A stretch of 64,000 nucleotides of DNA from Mesosutterella porci. GTDB lineage: Bacteria; Pseudomonadota; Gammaproteobacteria; Burkholderiales; Burkholderiaceae_F. Both the position numbers and the translations under genes were made by a program. The notes under the pieces were generated by a model that searched no databases, was not told the origin of the DNA, and saw nothing but the letters and a program-made list of their open reading frames with translations. The stretch spans positions 124,001 to 188,000 of the forward strand of contig NZ_JAKNCT010000003.1 in the NCBI RefSeq assembly GCF_022134585.1, in the 5' to 3' direction. This document shows, piece by piece, positions 7,635-15,561 of this stretch. Positions within the stretch are counted from its first letter, which is position 1. Each line of letters starts with the position of its first letter.

Positions 7635-8927
7635 TCAGGCCCTGCGCCCGCAGATGTCGCGCGCGAGGTTCACGAAAACCAGGAACGCGGGTTTCATATT
7701 CTTCGTGTCCTGAGTGTCGAAGTCAGGGCGATGATGGCCGTGATGGTTGCAGCCAAAGAGGAAGAACCCGGGGTTGCCGCCGTGCTCGGCCACGCGGTGC
7801 ATAAACAGCGTGCAGTCCTCGCTGCCGCCCGCGTTGTGGTATTCGCGCACCTTGATGCCGGGAATCGCCTCGGCCGCCTTGTGCATCGCGGCAAGCGCCG
7901 CGGCAGTGGTCTCGATCACGCCGGCCTGGCCCGTCTTGATGATCTCGTACTTCACCCCCATCATTTCGGCCGAGCCCTTCACCACCTCCTGGGCGCGGGA
8001 GAACATGTAGTCGTTCGCTGCAAAGGTCGAGCCGCGGACCTCGCACTCCATGTGCGCGTGCACCGGAGTGATGTTGCGGCCTTCGCCGGCATCAAGCCGC
8101 CCCACGGCCACGCGCGTGTCGCCCTCGGAGGTGCGCGTGATCGCGGTGAGCATCACGGCTGCGTCGGCCGCGGCGATGAGCGCGCTGCGGCCCTTCTCGG
8201 GATTGCCGCCCGCGTGCGAGGGCACGCCCGTGTAGTTCACGTCGAATTTCGTGGTCGCCATGTAGCCGTCGGGCTGGATCACGATTTCGCCGGGCTTCGC
8301 CACGGTGCCGACGTGCGCCCCGAAGAACCAGTCGACGTCGTCGACGACACCCGCGGCCACCATCGCGCCCGCTCCCCTGGTGCCCTCCTCGGCAGGCTGG
8401 AAGATGAGCTTGATGCGCCCGCAGAGCTCCGCCTTGTGGTCGGAGAGCCAGTGCGCGACCCCGAGGCCCGTGGCAGTGTGCGAATCGTGCCCGCAGGCGT
8501 GCATCACGCCCTTCACTGTGGAGGCGAAGCCCTCGACGGCCGGCAGGTGGCCGCTCTTCGGGTCGGTGATCTCCTGAATTGGCAGGGCGTCCATGTCGTG
8601 GCGGAACGCAAGCGTGGGTCCGGGTCGACCGGTGTCGAGGATGCCCACGCAGCCGGTGTAGCCGCCCATGCGCTGCAGGATCTCTTCGGGAACTCCGTGC
8701 GCACGAGCCCGCTCCTCGGCCGCCTTCGCGGCCTTCGGATCGCGTCCGAGGACCGCCTCGGGATTCACCACCTCAGTGCCCAGATGGATCTCAAAGCCGA
8801 GAGCCTGCAGCCTCTGCGCCACGAGAGCCGTCGTCTCAAATTCAGTCCAGCCGAGCTCGGGGTGGGCGTGAAGCCTGCGCCGGGTCTCAACCATCTCCGG
8901 CACGTAAGCATCGTATTCATCTGCCAT
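7635..8927 (-). CDS. M20 metallo-amidohydrolase, AbgA-like (p-aminobenzoyl-glutamate hydrolase family)
   Basis: The product is 430 residues. Metal-binding features of M20 peptidases are visible: HACGHD, the catalytic pair PAEEGTRGAGAMV, and RHDMDALP. The N-terminal pattern R-R-x-L-H-A-H-P-E-L-G-W-T-E-F with E-V-V-N-P and the G-V-V-D-D-V-D motif resemble E. coli AbgA more than hippurate hydrolases. The reaction would be cytosolic hydrolysis of an N-acyl or aminobenzoyl amide. No AbgB partner or AbgT transporter is adjacent. The ATG at 8927 is chosen because AGGAG lies just upstream; the longer frame to 9122 overlaps the divergent regulator. Confidence 0.8.
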   Translation of the reverse strand: MADEYDAYVPEMVETRRRLHAHPELGWTEFETTALVAQRLQALGFEIHLGTEVVNPEAVLGRDPKAAKAAEERARAHGVPEEILQRMGGYTGCVGILDTGRPGPTLAFRHDMDALPIQEITDPKSGHLPAVEGFASTVKGVMHACGHDSHTATGLGVAHWLSDHKAELCGRIKLIFQPAEEGTRGAGAMVAAGVVDDVDWFFGAHVGTVAKPGEIVIQPDGYMATTKFDVNYTGVPSHAGGNPEKGRSALIAAADAAVMLTAITRTSEGDTRVAVGRLDAGEGRNITPVHAHMECEVRGSTFAANDYMFSRAQEVVKGSAEMMGVKYEIIKTGQAGVIETTAAALAAMHKAAEAIPGIKVREYHNAGGSEDCTLFMHRVAEHGGNPGFFLFGCNHHGHHRPDFDTQDTKNMKPAFLVFVNLARDICGRRA

Positions 8928-9036
8928 GCTGCTTTCTCCTTTTTCAACCGGCAGAGGCGGGCGCGCCTGTGCGATCCGCTCTGCCCATGGGATTATTTTG
9001 TACACGGCAAAGCCCGTCGGCCCGCTTCTTCTCATA

Positions 9037-9048
9037 TCATGTATATGA
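9037..9048. promoter_or_regulatory. Candidate GntR-family operator
   Basis: TCATGTATATGA is one base pair away from a perfect 12-bp palindrome. It lies in the AT-rich divergent promoter between the amidohydrolase and the GntR regulator, 21 bp before the regulator's ATG. A near-identical palindrome occurs upstream of the AEC transporter gene (17866-17877). Confidence 0.5.
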
Positions 9049-9069
9049 TTTGATGGAACACAGGACATC

Positions 9070-9840
9070 ATGCCTAGCGAATCAATCGACCGCAGGAACC
9101 CGCCGGGCAGCAGGCGCCGCATTCCCCGCTACATGGCCGCCAAAAGGACCATCATCGGGCGGCTGCTTGCCAAGCAGTGGAAGCCCGGCGAGAGGATTCC
9201 CGCCGAGCCCGTGCTCGCCCGCGAAATCGGCATTTCCGTCGGCACGCTGCGCCGCGCGGTCTCCGAGCTTGTGGACGAAGGCGTGCTGGTGCGGCTCCAG
9301 GGCTCGGGAACGTACGTGGGCAGCTTCGGGGCCGGGCGCTACTGGAACCGCTTCCAGCCCTTTCAGACGCTTGACGGCAGGCCCCTGCAGCTGAAGGAAC
9401 GCGTCCCCGTGCGCTTTGAAGAGCTTCCGGCGCAGGGCGAGCTCTCCGAGAGCCTGCAGCTGCCGCCCGGCGAGCGAGTCCTGCATATTACCCGCCGGAT
9501 CACGAACCCGGACTGCTCTCTGGGGCTTGACGAGCTCTTTCTGCCGGCCAGGTATTTTCCGGGTCTCACGCTGGAGTTCTTCAAAAAGAACCTTGATCCC
9601 CATGAATCGCTCTACGCCTTTTACGAGCGGGCCTTCGGAGTCGTCATCACGGAGACCGCCAACTACGTCTCATGCGAGGTGTGCGGCCGCGACACGCTCG
9701 AGGCGATCGGGAACTCCATCGCCGCAGGCACGCCGCTTTGCTGCTGCAGGCGCATTTCAAAAACCTACGGGCATGTACCGGTTGAAATGCGGCGCATGAA
9801 GGTGGACTTCCTCAAGGTACGGCTGGCCTTCGACCTCTGA
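9070..9840 (+). CDS. GntR-family transcriptional regulator (HutC/UTRA type)
   Basis: The product is 256 residues. A winged helix (about 20-85) has the GntR signature L-A-x-Q-W-K-P-G-E-R-I-P-A-E-P-x-L-A-R-E and I-S-V-G-T-L-R-R-A-V. A UTRA ligand-binding domain follows, with features such as L-D-E-L-F-L-P-A-R and an I-x-N-S-I-A-A-G-T-P end. It is divergent from the AbgA-like amidohydrolase gene, the usual arrangement for a local repressor. Ligand unknown. The ATG at 9070 gives a short basic extension before the wHTH; M22 (9133) is an alternative start. Confidence 0.88.
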   Translation: MPSESIDRRNPPGSRRRIPRYMAAKRTIIGRLLAKQWKPGERIPAEPVLAREIGISVGTLRRAVSELVDEGVLVRLQGSGTYVGSFGAGRYWNRFQPFQTLDGRPLQLKERVPVRFEELPAQGELSESLQLPPGERVLHITRRITNPDCSLGLDELFLPARYFPGLTLEFFKKNLDPHESLYAFYERAFGVVITETANYVSCEVCGRDTLEAIGNSIAAGTPLCCCRRISKTYGHVPVEMRRMKVDFLKVRLAFDL

Positions 9841-9853
9841 AGGGCCCCCTCTT

Positions 9854-10192
9854 CTAGGGCAGCCCAGGAAAGGATTCCACATACTTGATTTTTATGTCTG
9901 GAAAGGAATTGACGAACTTCACCTTGAAGTCTGGAAACGAATCGACGAAGCGCCACTTCCCGCAGGAGTCCGGGAACGAATTGACCTCTTTGACCTTCAG
10001 GTCGGGAAAGCTCGAGACAATCTTCACCTTGATGTCCGGGAATGAATCGACCACTTTGACGTTTCCGTAAAGCGGGATGCCGTTCCAGCTGCAGTCCCCA
10101 GAAACTCCCCCGGCCCAGGCCGGGGCCGGGAAAATGAAAAGCAGAGACAAAACGCCTGGAACCGCCGTCCGGCCTATACTTTGAAGTCTCAT
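9854..10192 (-). CDS. Small exported repeat protein, 7(1) septoil-knot-like
   Basis: The product is 112 residues with a Sec signal (cleavage after A-W-A, residue 27). The mature part is almost entirely six copies of V-x-S-F-P-(D/G), starting at S50, S61, S72, S85, S96 and S107. Spacing is 11, 11, 13, 11 and 11, with K-V-K strand residues between. Cys34 and Cys77 could pair. This layout matches my memory of the family annotated as 7(1) septoil knot domain proteins; I could not check it. Function is unknown. The gene stands between the GntR regulator (convergent) and the isocitrate lyase-family gene (same strand), and may be missed because it is short. Confidence 0.65.
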   Translation of the reverse strand: MRLQSIGRTAVPGVLSLLFIFPAPAWAGGVSGDCSWNGIPLYGNVKVVDSFPDIKVKIVSSFPDLKVKEVNSFPDSCGKWRFVDSFPDFKVKFVNSFPDIKIKYVESFPGLP

Positions 10193-10239
10193 CGCGCTCC
10201 TCCCCCGCCTCCCTCTTTAAACCTGAACCGCACACGCCC

Positions 10240-11136
10240 TCAGTCGTCCCGGCCGACCCGGTATTTTCTTTCGAGCTCCCGGTAGACGTCCAGACCGACG
10301 AAGCGGTTGAACTGCGAAAACTCGATCATCTGACCTTTCAGGGAATCCGTGGTCCCTTCCTCCACCAGCGTGCGGAACCCCCGGTACAGGGCGCTTGCCA
10401 CCAGATAAAGCGACGTGCACGACCAGAAGACGCCGGCAAAACCCATTTCCTGGATCTCCCGGTTGCTGAGGATGGGCGTCTTCCCGCCCTCGATCATGTT
10501 GGCAAACAGCGCGACGCCCGTTCCTTTGAACGCCCGGGCCACAGTCTCCATCTCGGCGCGGTCCCGGAGCGCCTCGATGAAAAGCACCTCCGCGCCGGCC
10601 TCGGCATAGAGCCTGCCGCGGCGGATGGCGTCATCGAGCCCGTGGACAGCCCTTGTGTCCGTGCGGGCCATGATGACGGTGGCCGGATCCTCGCGCGCGT
10701 CGAACGCCGCGCGGATCTTCTGCGCGTGCTCCTCGGCGGAGATCACCTGCTTGCCATCCATGTGGCCGCACCGCTTGGGCCAGACCTGGTCCTCGAAGAA
10801 AATGCACGACGCCCCGGCATGTTCGTATTCACACGCGACGCGCAGCACGTTCATAGCATTGCCGTAGCCCGTGTCGCCGTCTCCGATGACGGGCAGGTCC
10901 GTCGCGTCGCAGACCTCCTTGAGCGCCTGGGCCATTTCGGTCTGGGAGAGGAAGCCCACGTCGGGCCGCGCGAGGCGCGAGGCTGAAATCGCGTAGCCGC
11001 CCATCGCGAGACAGTTCACGCCAGCTTCTTGGGCGATTTTGGCCGAAAGGGCATCGTAGATGCCGGGGGCGGTCATAAACCGCCCGTTTTTCAAGTTGCT
11101 GCGAAACTGAAGGCGCTTGTCGTGTGCTGAGGTCAT
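10240..11136 (-). CDS. Isocitrate lyase/PEP mutase superfamily enzyme (methylisocitrate- or dimethylmalate-lyase-like)
   Basis: The product is 298 residues with a complete TIM-barrel pattern: M-T-A-P-G-I-Y-D-A-L-S-A near the N-terminus, D-G-D-T-G-Y-G for Mg2+, F-F-E-D-Q-V-W-P, and the catalytic K-R-C-G-H loop that marks C-C bond lyases rather than phosphonomutases. Family members cleave 2-methylisocitrate, 2,3-dimethylmalate or oxaloacetate. No prpC/prpD neighbour is present, so I do not assign prpB. The gene stands alone between the septoil-like gene and the divergent metQ-like gene. Confidence 0.75.
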   Translation of the reverse strand: MTSAHDKRLQFRSNLKNGRFMTAPGIYDALSAKIAQEAGVNCLAMGGYAISASRLARPDVGFLSQTEMAQALKEVCDATDLPVIGDGDTGYGNAMNVLRVACEYEHAGASCIFFEDQVWPKRCGHMDGKQVISAEEHAQKIRAAFDAREDPATVIMARTDTRAVHGLDDAIRRGRLYAEAGAEVLFIEALRDRAEMETVARAFKGTGVALFANMIEGGKTPILSNREIQEMGFAGVFWSCTSLYLVASALYRGFRTLVEEGTTDSLKGQMIEFSQFNRFVGLDVYRELERKYRVGRDD

Positions 11137-11366
11137 GGCGAATGTCCCAAAAATGAGACTTCAGTGTACTGCCGCAGCCCCGCTCGAAAAGCGCCCCCGC
11201 GGCTTTATCAGCGCCCTGCCAGGTAATACCTCAGCCGAGCCGCAGATAAAAAGTCCGGACTTCATTAAAACTGATAGTTTACAAAGAGAAAGATCACACC
11301 GCCGCCCCGGGCTCTCTCTCCCCGGGCCTTGCAGGCGAGCACACGACATTACCAAAGGAGAACGCC

Positions 11367-12191
11367 ATGAATCGCAGAACATTTCTAGCCCTCGGCCTGA
11401 CGGCTGCCGCGGCCGCAGCCTTGTCGGCCTGCGGCAGGAAGGAGCAGGACTCCGGCACTGCGGAGGGCGGCCTCAAGCCCGTCAAGCTCGGGACGCTTTC
11501 AGGCCCCCACGCCGAAGTGGCCGAAGTGGCGGCAAAAGCAGCGGCCAAAAAGGGGCTGAAAGTCCAGGTGGTTGAATTTTCCGACTACGCCCAGGTCAAT
11601 GAGGCGCTCAACGCGCGCGACATAGACGCGAACGCCTTCCAGCACATCCCCTACCTCAACAAGGCCATCCAGAGCAAGGGCTACAAATTCACGGCTCTCG
11701 GGAAAACTGTGATATTCCCGATCGGGGTGTACTCCCTCAAGATCCACAGCAAGGACGAAATCCATGACGGCGGACTCGTCACGGTGCCTTCGGACGCAGC
11801 GAACCAGGGACGGGGCCTGCAGCTGCTCGAGCGCAACGGGATCATCAGACTCAAGGAGGGAACGGGCTCCCATGCCACGGTTCACGACATCGTGGACAAC
11901 CCGAAGCACCTGAAGTTCCGCGAAGTCGAAAGCGCCAACCTCGGGCGCACCCTGCCGGACGTCGAGTTTGCCGTCATCAACGGCAGCTGGGCCGTGAAGT
12001 CCAACCTCACTCCCTCCCGGGACGCCTTCCTTCTGGAAGGAGCCGATTCGGATTTCGCCAATGTGCTGGTGGTTCAGACCGACAGCAAGGGCCGTCCGGA
12101 ATTCAAGATCCTGCTCGAGTCCTTTGAGAGCCCTGAGGTGAAGGAGTTCGTGAACAACAAATACAAGGGCTCGGTCCTCGCCGCCTTCTGA
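11367..12191 (+). CDS. MetQ/NlpA-family substrate-binding lipoprotein
   Basis: The product is 274 residues. The N-terminus has N-R-R-T-F-L-A (Tat-like), an Ala-rich stretch and the lipobox L-S-A-C, giving a lipidated Cys around residue 21. The mature part has the NlpA hallmarks: K-L-G-T-L-S-G-P-H-A-E-V, D-x-D-A-N-A-F-Q-H-x-P-Y-L and I-N-G-S-W-A. These proteins deliver D/L-methionine or related substrates to a MetNI ABC transporter. No ATPase or permease gene is nearby, so it is an orphan component here. The RBS AAAGGAGAA supports the ATG. Confidence 0.88.
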   Translation: MNRRTFLALGLTAAAAAALSACGRKEQDSGTAEGGLKPVKLGTLSGPHAEVAEVAAKAAAKKGLKVQVVEFSDYAQVNEALNARDIDANAFQHIPYLNKAIQSKGYKFTALGKTVIFPIGVYSLKIHSKDEIHDGGLVTVPSDAANQGRGLQLLERNGIIRLKEGTGSHATVHDIVDNPKHLKFREVESANLGRTLPDVEFAVINGSWAVKSNLTPSRDAFLLEGADSDFANVLVVQTDSKGRPEFKILLESFESPEVKEFVNNKYKGSVLAAF

Positions 12192-12702
12192 ACTCCGCTG
12201 CCGCCGGAGCCGCGCCCTCAGGCCTGCGGCCCCGGAAGACCGGTCCATGCGGGAGCGGCTTCTTCCATTTCTGGAAATTAAAGAGCCCTTCTCCGCCTTC
12301 GCCGATAAAGTTGGCCGGCACGCCCGGCATCGGGTGTCTGGCGTAAAAGAATTCCGTAACGGCAAAACCGCTGCCGCTTGACGTAAAAGCGGGTGTTCCG
12401 CTGCTCGAAACAGAGCGCGCATGTTTTCCAGACTTCTGCGCCCGGATGCATGGATGCATCTTCTCGATCGCAAGTCGGGAAGGACCTTTTTTCACTCGGT
12501 CCGTATTTTCGACTCAAAGCCCTTTTGAAGGGCTTCCTGCATGGCGGCCTTACAGCCACGGGCAGATCCTGTTTCTCAGCCGCAGCGAGTTCCATATCCT
12601 TCAGTTTCATTGTGGCGAAGCCTGGCCGGGCGCGCCGACCCCGCTGTCTTTTGACACCGGGGAAAAAGAGCCGACCCCGCCTCAGGAACTTCTCCGAGGC
12701 GG
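12192..12702. other. 511-bp stretch without a convincing gene
   Basis: Open frames on both strands (up to 114 codons) have Arg/Ser/Pro-rich compositions and match nothing I recognise. A direct repeat GATGCAT occurs twice near 12446-12459, and CGACCCCGC with GCCGACCCCGC repeats near 12635-12680. It may be a decayed gene or mobile-element scar between convergent genes; I see nothing firm. Confidence 0.4.
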
Positions 12703-14058
12703 CTAAAAGGCTCTTCCCGTCAGGTTCCCGTCTTTAGTGACGGGCTCGTCGTCGCTTGTCCCCGGCTCCGAAATCCCATAGACGCGCTCCGGAGCGTGCG
12801 TTTCGCTGCTCCAGGTGAGCAGAGTGCGGGATCCGGTGAGTTCGCGGATGCGGGTGCAGTCCTGCATGGTCTCGAGCACGCCGCGGAACTTTCCCTTCTC
12901 GTCCCGAACGGCGACATAGCGGATGTAGATGAAAGCGTCCTTCCCGTCGATCCAGAAATCCGCTGTGTTCTCCTCTCCGGACTTGAACTTCGCGAGGATT
13001 TCCTCCACGTACTTCACGCTTGTCCTCGGGTGGCAGTTCCGCACCTGACGGCCGATCACATTGCGGCTTCGCGGAAAAATACGGTGCTCGGTGTCCGAGT
13101 AGTAAGCCACAAGATCGTTTTCGTCCACGAAGGAAATGTCGAGCGGCAGGTTCCGCAGCATGAGGTTCACCTGCTCGAGCGTAAGCCTGCCGTTTCTCAT
13201 TTCGAGTTTTCCGTCGGCCGGAGCGCCGGAGCCGAGGCCGTAGCGCACGAGCAGCTTCTGGAGATCGGCTGAAAACCCCTCCCTGGCGCCCGATTCGGCC
13301 GGCGCGTCCTGAGGCCCGCGCGCCGGGGCTGCCGCCTCGCCGAGCCAGGCGTAGCCGATTTCCGCATCGCCCTGGCGCATTTCGTCAAACTCGCGGCGGC
13401 TCACCAGCATGAGCGAGGTCGGCAGCAACACCTGCTCCTCCTTTTCCATCAGGTCCTTCAGGTCTTCGACCAGGGAGGCCTGGCGGGCGATGAATTGATC
13501 GTCCTCTCCGGCCTCCAGCAGCCTGCGGTTTTCACGAATCTCGTCCCGGACTGCGTCGTCGAAAAGCCACATGTGGGTGGAGGGATGCTCAAAACCCTTC
13601 TTCTCCAGCACGGAGTAGAGCTGGTTCTGTTTGCGGGAGAAATGCCTGCGGATCTCGGAGAGCCTGTCGTAGAGCTCGAGCCACTGGTTTCGGATCACGG
13701 GATACTGGAGGAGATCCTCGATTTCCTTCACGATGCCGCGCTCGCGGTCGTTTTCCTGGTAGTAGCGGGCGATCGGGTGGTCGTCCGGAAGCTCGGGGCG
13801 GCTGCGGTCCAGCACCGGGCCGTAGATCAGAAAGAGTTCTGAAATCCTGCGGGAGCGGCAGTCGTCGCCGCCCTGCTCCGCCGTGAGGTCCTGCTCGATC
13901 CTGGCGATCTCCCAGGGCTTCAGGGACCGGACTTCGCTTTTCAAGCGCCGGTGGGCTTCTTCAAGCGAAAGCCTCCCCGCTTCGTACGCCTTGCGAATGG
14001 CGAGCGCCGTCTCAAGTTTCCTATCGTCAAGTCCCCTGATGTCTTTCAAATCGGTCAT
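12703..14058 (-). CDS. DUF438 - hemerythrin-like - PAS sensor protein
   Basis: The product is 451 residues from the chosen ATG. DUF438 (about 1-75, L-D-D-R-K-L-x-T-A-L-A-I-R-K-A-Y-E-A-G) is followed by a hemerythrin-like four-helix domain (about 85-240, D-H-P-I-A-R, R-R-H-F-S-R-K, E-K-E-E-Q-V-L-L-P). A C-terminal PAS domain (about 290-420) has L-P-L-D-I-S-F-V-D-E-N and R-N-V-I-G-R. Proteins with this layout are common in anaerobes and are linked to NO or redox response, though the reaction is unknown. An NsrR-like palindrome lies 50 bp upstream and is shared with the divergent cupin gene. The start at 14058 has AGGA upstream; the frame to 14142 runs through the operator. Confidence 0.82.
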   Translation of the reverse strand: MTDLKDIRGLDDRKLETALAIRKAYEAGRLSLEEAHRRLKSEVRSLKPWEIARIEQDLTAEQGGDDCRSRRISELFLIYGPVLDRSRPELPDDHPIARYYQENDRERGIVKEIEDLLQYPVIRNQWLELYDRLSEIRRHFSRKQNQLYSVLEKKGFEHPSTHMWLFDDAVRDEIRENRRLLEAGEDDQFIARQASLVEDLKDLMEKEEQVLLPTSLMLVSRREFDEMRQGDAEIGYAWLGEAAAPARGPQDAPAESGAREGFSADLQKLLVRYGLGSGAPADGKLEMRNGRLTLEQVNLMLRNLPLDISFVDENDLVAYYSDTEHRIFPRSRNVIGRQVRNCHPRTSVKYVEEILAKFKSGEENTADFWIDGKDAFIYIRYVAVRDEKGKFRGVLETMQDCTRIRELTGSRTLLTWSSETHAPERVYGISEPGTSDDEPVTKDGNLTGRAF

Positions 14059-14107
14059 GGCAGTCCTGCTGAGCTTTGGAGAAAAGAAATTCGCATTTCG
14101 ATTTTTA

Positions 14108-14130
14108 AAGATGTATTCTAAATACATATT
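14108..14130. promoter_or_regulatory. NsrR-like palindromic operator in a divergent promoter
   Basis: AAGATGTATTC-T-AAATACATATT has 11-base arms around one central base, with 9 of 11 positions symmetric. It closely follows the NsrR pattern AAGATGCATTT-N-AAATGCATCTT. It lies between the DUF438 gene and the cupin gene, 36-58 bp before the cupin ATG, where a repressor would block both promoters. NsrR itself is not in the window. Confidence 0.6.
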
Positions 14131-14165
14131 AAAAAACTTCAACCCTTTTCAAGGAGGTTCCTCAA

Positions 14166-14819
14166 ATGAAAGGCATCGCGGGAAAAGTCTTCTCACTGGC
14201 CGGGGAAAACGCGCCGGCCGCGGGCTGCACGATCTCAACTTCCCTTTCCGAGACCGGGCGCTATGCCATTTCCTGCTTTTCGCTTGCCGCCGGAACGGAC
14301 ATCGGCTCTGAGCTCTACGAGCACCCCAAAATCTGGCTCCTGCTGGAAGGCCAGGCCGAAGCCCTGGCCGGAGGCAAAGCCGCAGGGCTGAAGGCGGGTG
14401 ACCTTTTCCTCACTCCGGTCGGAAATCCGGTCGGCATCCGAAGCGCCGAAGGGGCGGTCTATCTGGAAATCTCGCTTAAAAGCCCGGCCCGTGTGAATCC
14501 GGTCCTCAGGCCCGGGGCCGCCGCGCACATCACCGAAATCCTCCCGCTGCAACCCGGCCGGATTGTGAACCTTGATCTCGTGGCAAGCCCCTCGCTTAAG
14601 TTCGCTCTGATGAGCTTTGGCGCCGGCACAGGCCTTTCCGAGCACGCCGCGCCGGGCGACGCCCTGGTTTTGGCGCTCTCGGGCGAGGGCCTGATCGGGT
14701 ACGAAGGCGAAAAGCATCCGATCCGGGCGGGCGAAAACTTCAAGTTCGCAGCAGGGGGCAGGCACAGCGTTGGGGCTCCTTCCGGCTTTCAGATGGCCCT
14801 GCTGCTTGAGCTCCCATAG
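14166..14819 (+). CDS. Double cupin-fold protein
   Basis: The product is 217 residues with two cupin-like halves. The first has K-I-W-L-L-L-E-G-Q-A, G-D-L-F-L-T-P-V-G-N-P; the second has A-P-G-D-A-L-V-L-A-L-S-G-E-G and I-R-A-G-E-N-F-K-F-A-A-G-G-R-H-S. The usual metal-binding His cluster is mostly missing, so a catalytic metal centre is doubtful and a ligand-binding role is possible. A very strong RBS (AAGGAGG) precedes the ATG. It is divergent from the DUF438-PAS gene and shares the NsrR-like site, which suggests a joint role in nitrosative or redox stress. Confidence 0.75.
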   Translation: MKGIAGKVFSLAGENAPAAGCTISTSLSETGRYAISCFSLAAGTDIGSELYEHPKIWLLLEGQAEALAGGKAAGLKAGDLFLTPVGNPVGIRSAEGAVYLEISLKSPARVNPVLRPGAAAHITEILPLQPGRIVNLDLVASPSLKFALMSFGAGTGLSEHAAPGDALVLALSGEGLIGYEGEKHPIRAGENFKFAAGGRHSVGAPSGFQMALLLELP

Positions 14820-15096
14820 AGCGCCCCGGGGTCCCTCGGCATCAGGTGCGGAGCAGCACTCCCTGGCCTGATTCCCGGCCCCCTTCGGGTGCACTCTGCG
14901 GGACCAGGGTGTGCGTTTCACGCTCTTTAAGCTCGATCGGACCACTTGAAAGCATGGCGGGTATACCCGGGGTCTTTGCGAGCAATGTGATTACTTAACT
15001 CTCATTTACCTACCATACTATCCATCATAAAGTCATGGATTTCTTTAGACAGCCTTAGACAGTCCGAGACGGAATTTTCTCGTAAATTTTTGATTT
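14820..15096. other. Non-coding region downstream of ssrA
   Basis: No gene is supported here. From about 14990 the base composition turns AT-rich, unlike the neighbours. AGACAGTCCGAGA (15057-15069) partly repeats AGACAGTCTGGGA (15120-15132) of the ssrA terminator. The 3' end of ssrA is a common integration target, so this may be an old excision scar; no integrase remains. Confidence 0.35.
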
Positions 15097-15133
15097 AATA
15101 AAAAATCCCAGACGTCCTAAGACAGTCTGGGAT
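15097..15133 (-). terminator. Rho-independent terminator of ssrA
   Basis: On the minus strand, ATCCCAGAC (15133-15125) pairs with GTCTGGGAT (15113-15105) and is followed by TTTTTATT. It starts 7 bases after the encoded CCA of tmRNA. Confidence 0.9.
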
Positions 15134-15140
15134 TAGTGTC

Positions 15141-15504
15141 TGGTGGAGCTGGCGGGAGTCGAACCCGCGTCCGCAAATCGTCCCCGTACAAATCTACATG
15201 CTTAGCAGGCGGATTTTAAAGTCTCACTTTCGCTCATGCCCGTCGGCGGGCCCTTCGAAAGCCAGTCGCTTGATCTCAACCTGCGCGTCACGACTCCGCG
15301 CAGATCCAGCCTGAGTATATGGTGATGCTGTCAGTTGCCTGACCCGGCCCTCAGACAAGCCGGTGCATCATCCCGCGGGATTAAGCCGCGAGAGCGTAAC
15401 GCTCGTTATTGGCGTTTATTACTTTCCGAACTGTTTAACGAGGATTCCGGACCTCGACATGCATTGTGCCGCTTCGTGACCCACGTCGAAACCAAGGCAG
15501 CCCC
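15141..15504 (-). ncRNA. ssrA: Transfer-messenger RNA (tmRNA)
   Basis: This one-piece tmRNA is 364 bases. The 5' end GGGGCTGCCTTGG and the 3' end ...TTCGACTCCCGCCAGCTCCACCA form the Ala-tRNA-like domain with encoded CCA. The tag frame at 15413-15381 reads A-N-N-E-R-Y-A-L-A-A-stop, close to the proteobacterial ANDENYALAA. It rescues stalled ribosomes and marks the unfinished protein for proteolysis. A possible promoter (TTGCTC, 16 bases, TAAAAT) lies just upstream on the minus strand. Confidence 0.96.
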
Positions 15505-15561
15505 AAAGGGGTTTTATTTTACCCGTTTTGAAGCAAGGAGCAAAGCCGCTGACAAATTTCC

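Noticed and set aside
12446-12465. Second NsrR-like site (ATGCATCTT half-site)
   Set aside because: It lies between two 3' ends with no promoter to control and its other arm does not fit.
12278-12610. 110-codon minus-strand frame
   Set aside because: Arg-rich end, no homology recognised, no RBS; treated as part of the unexplained tract.
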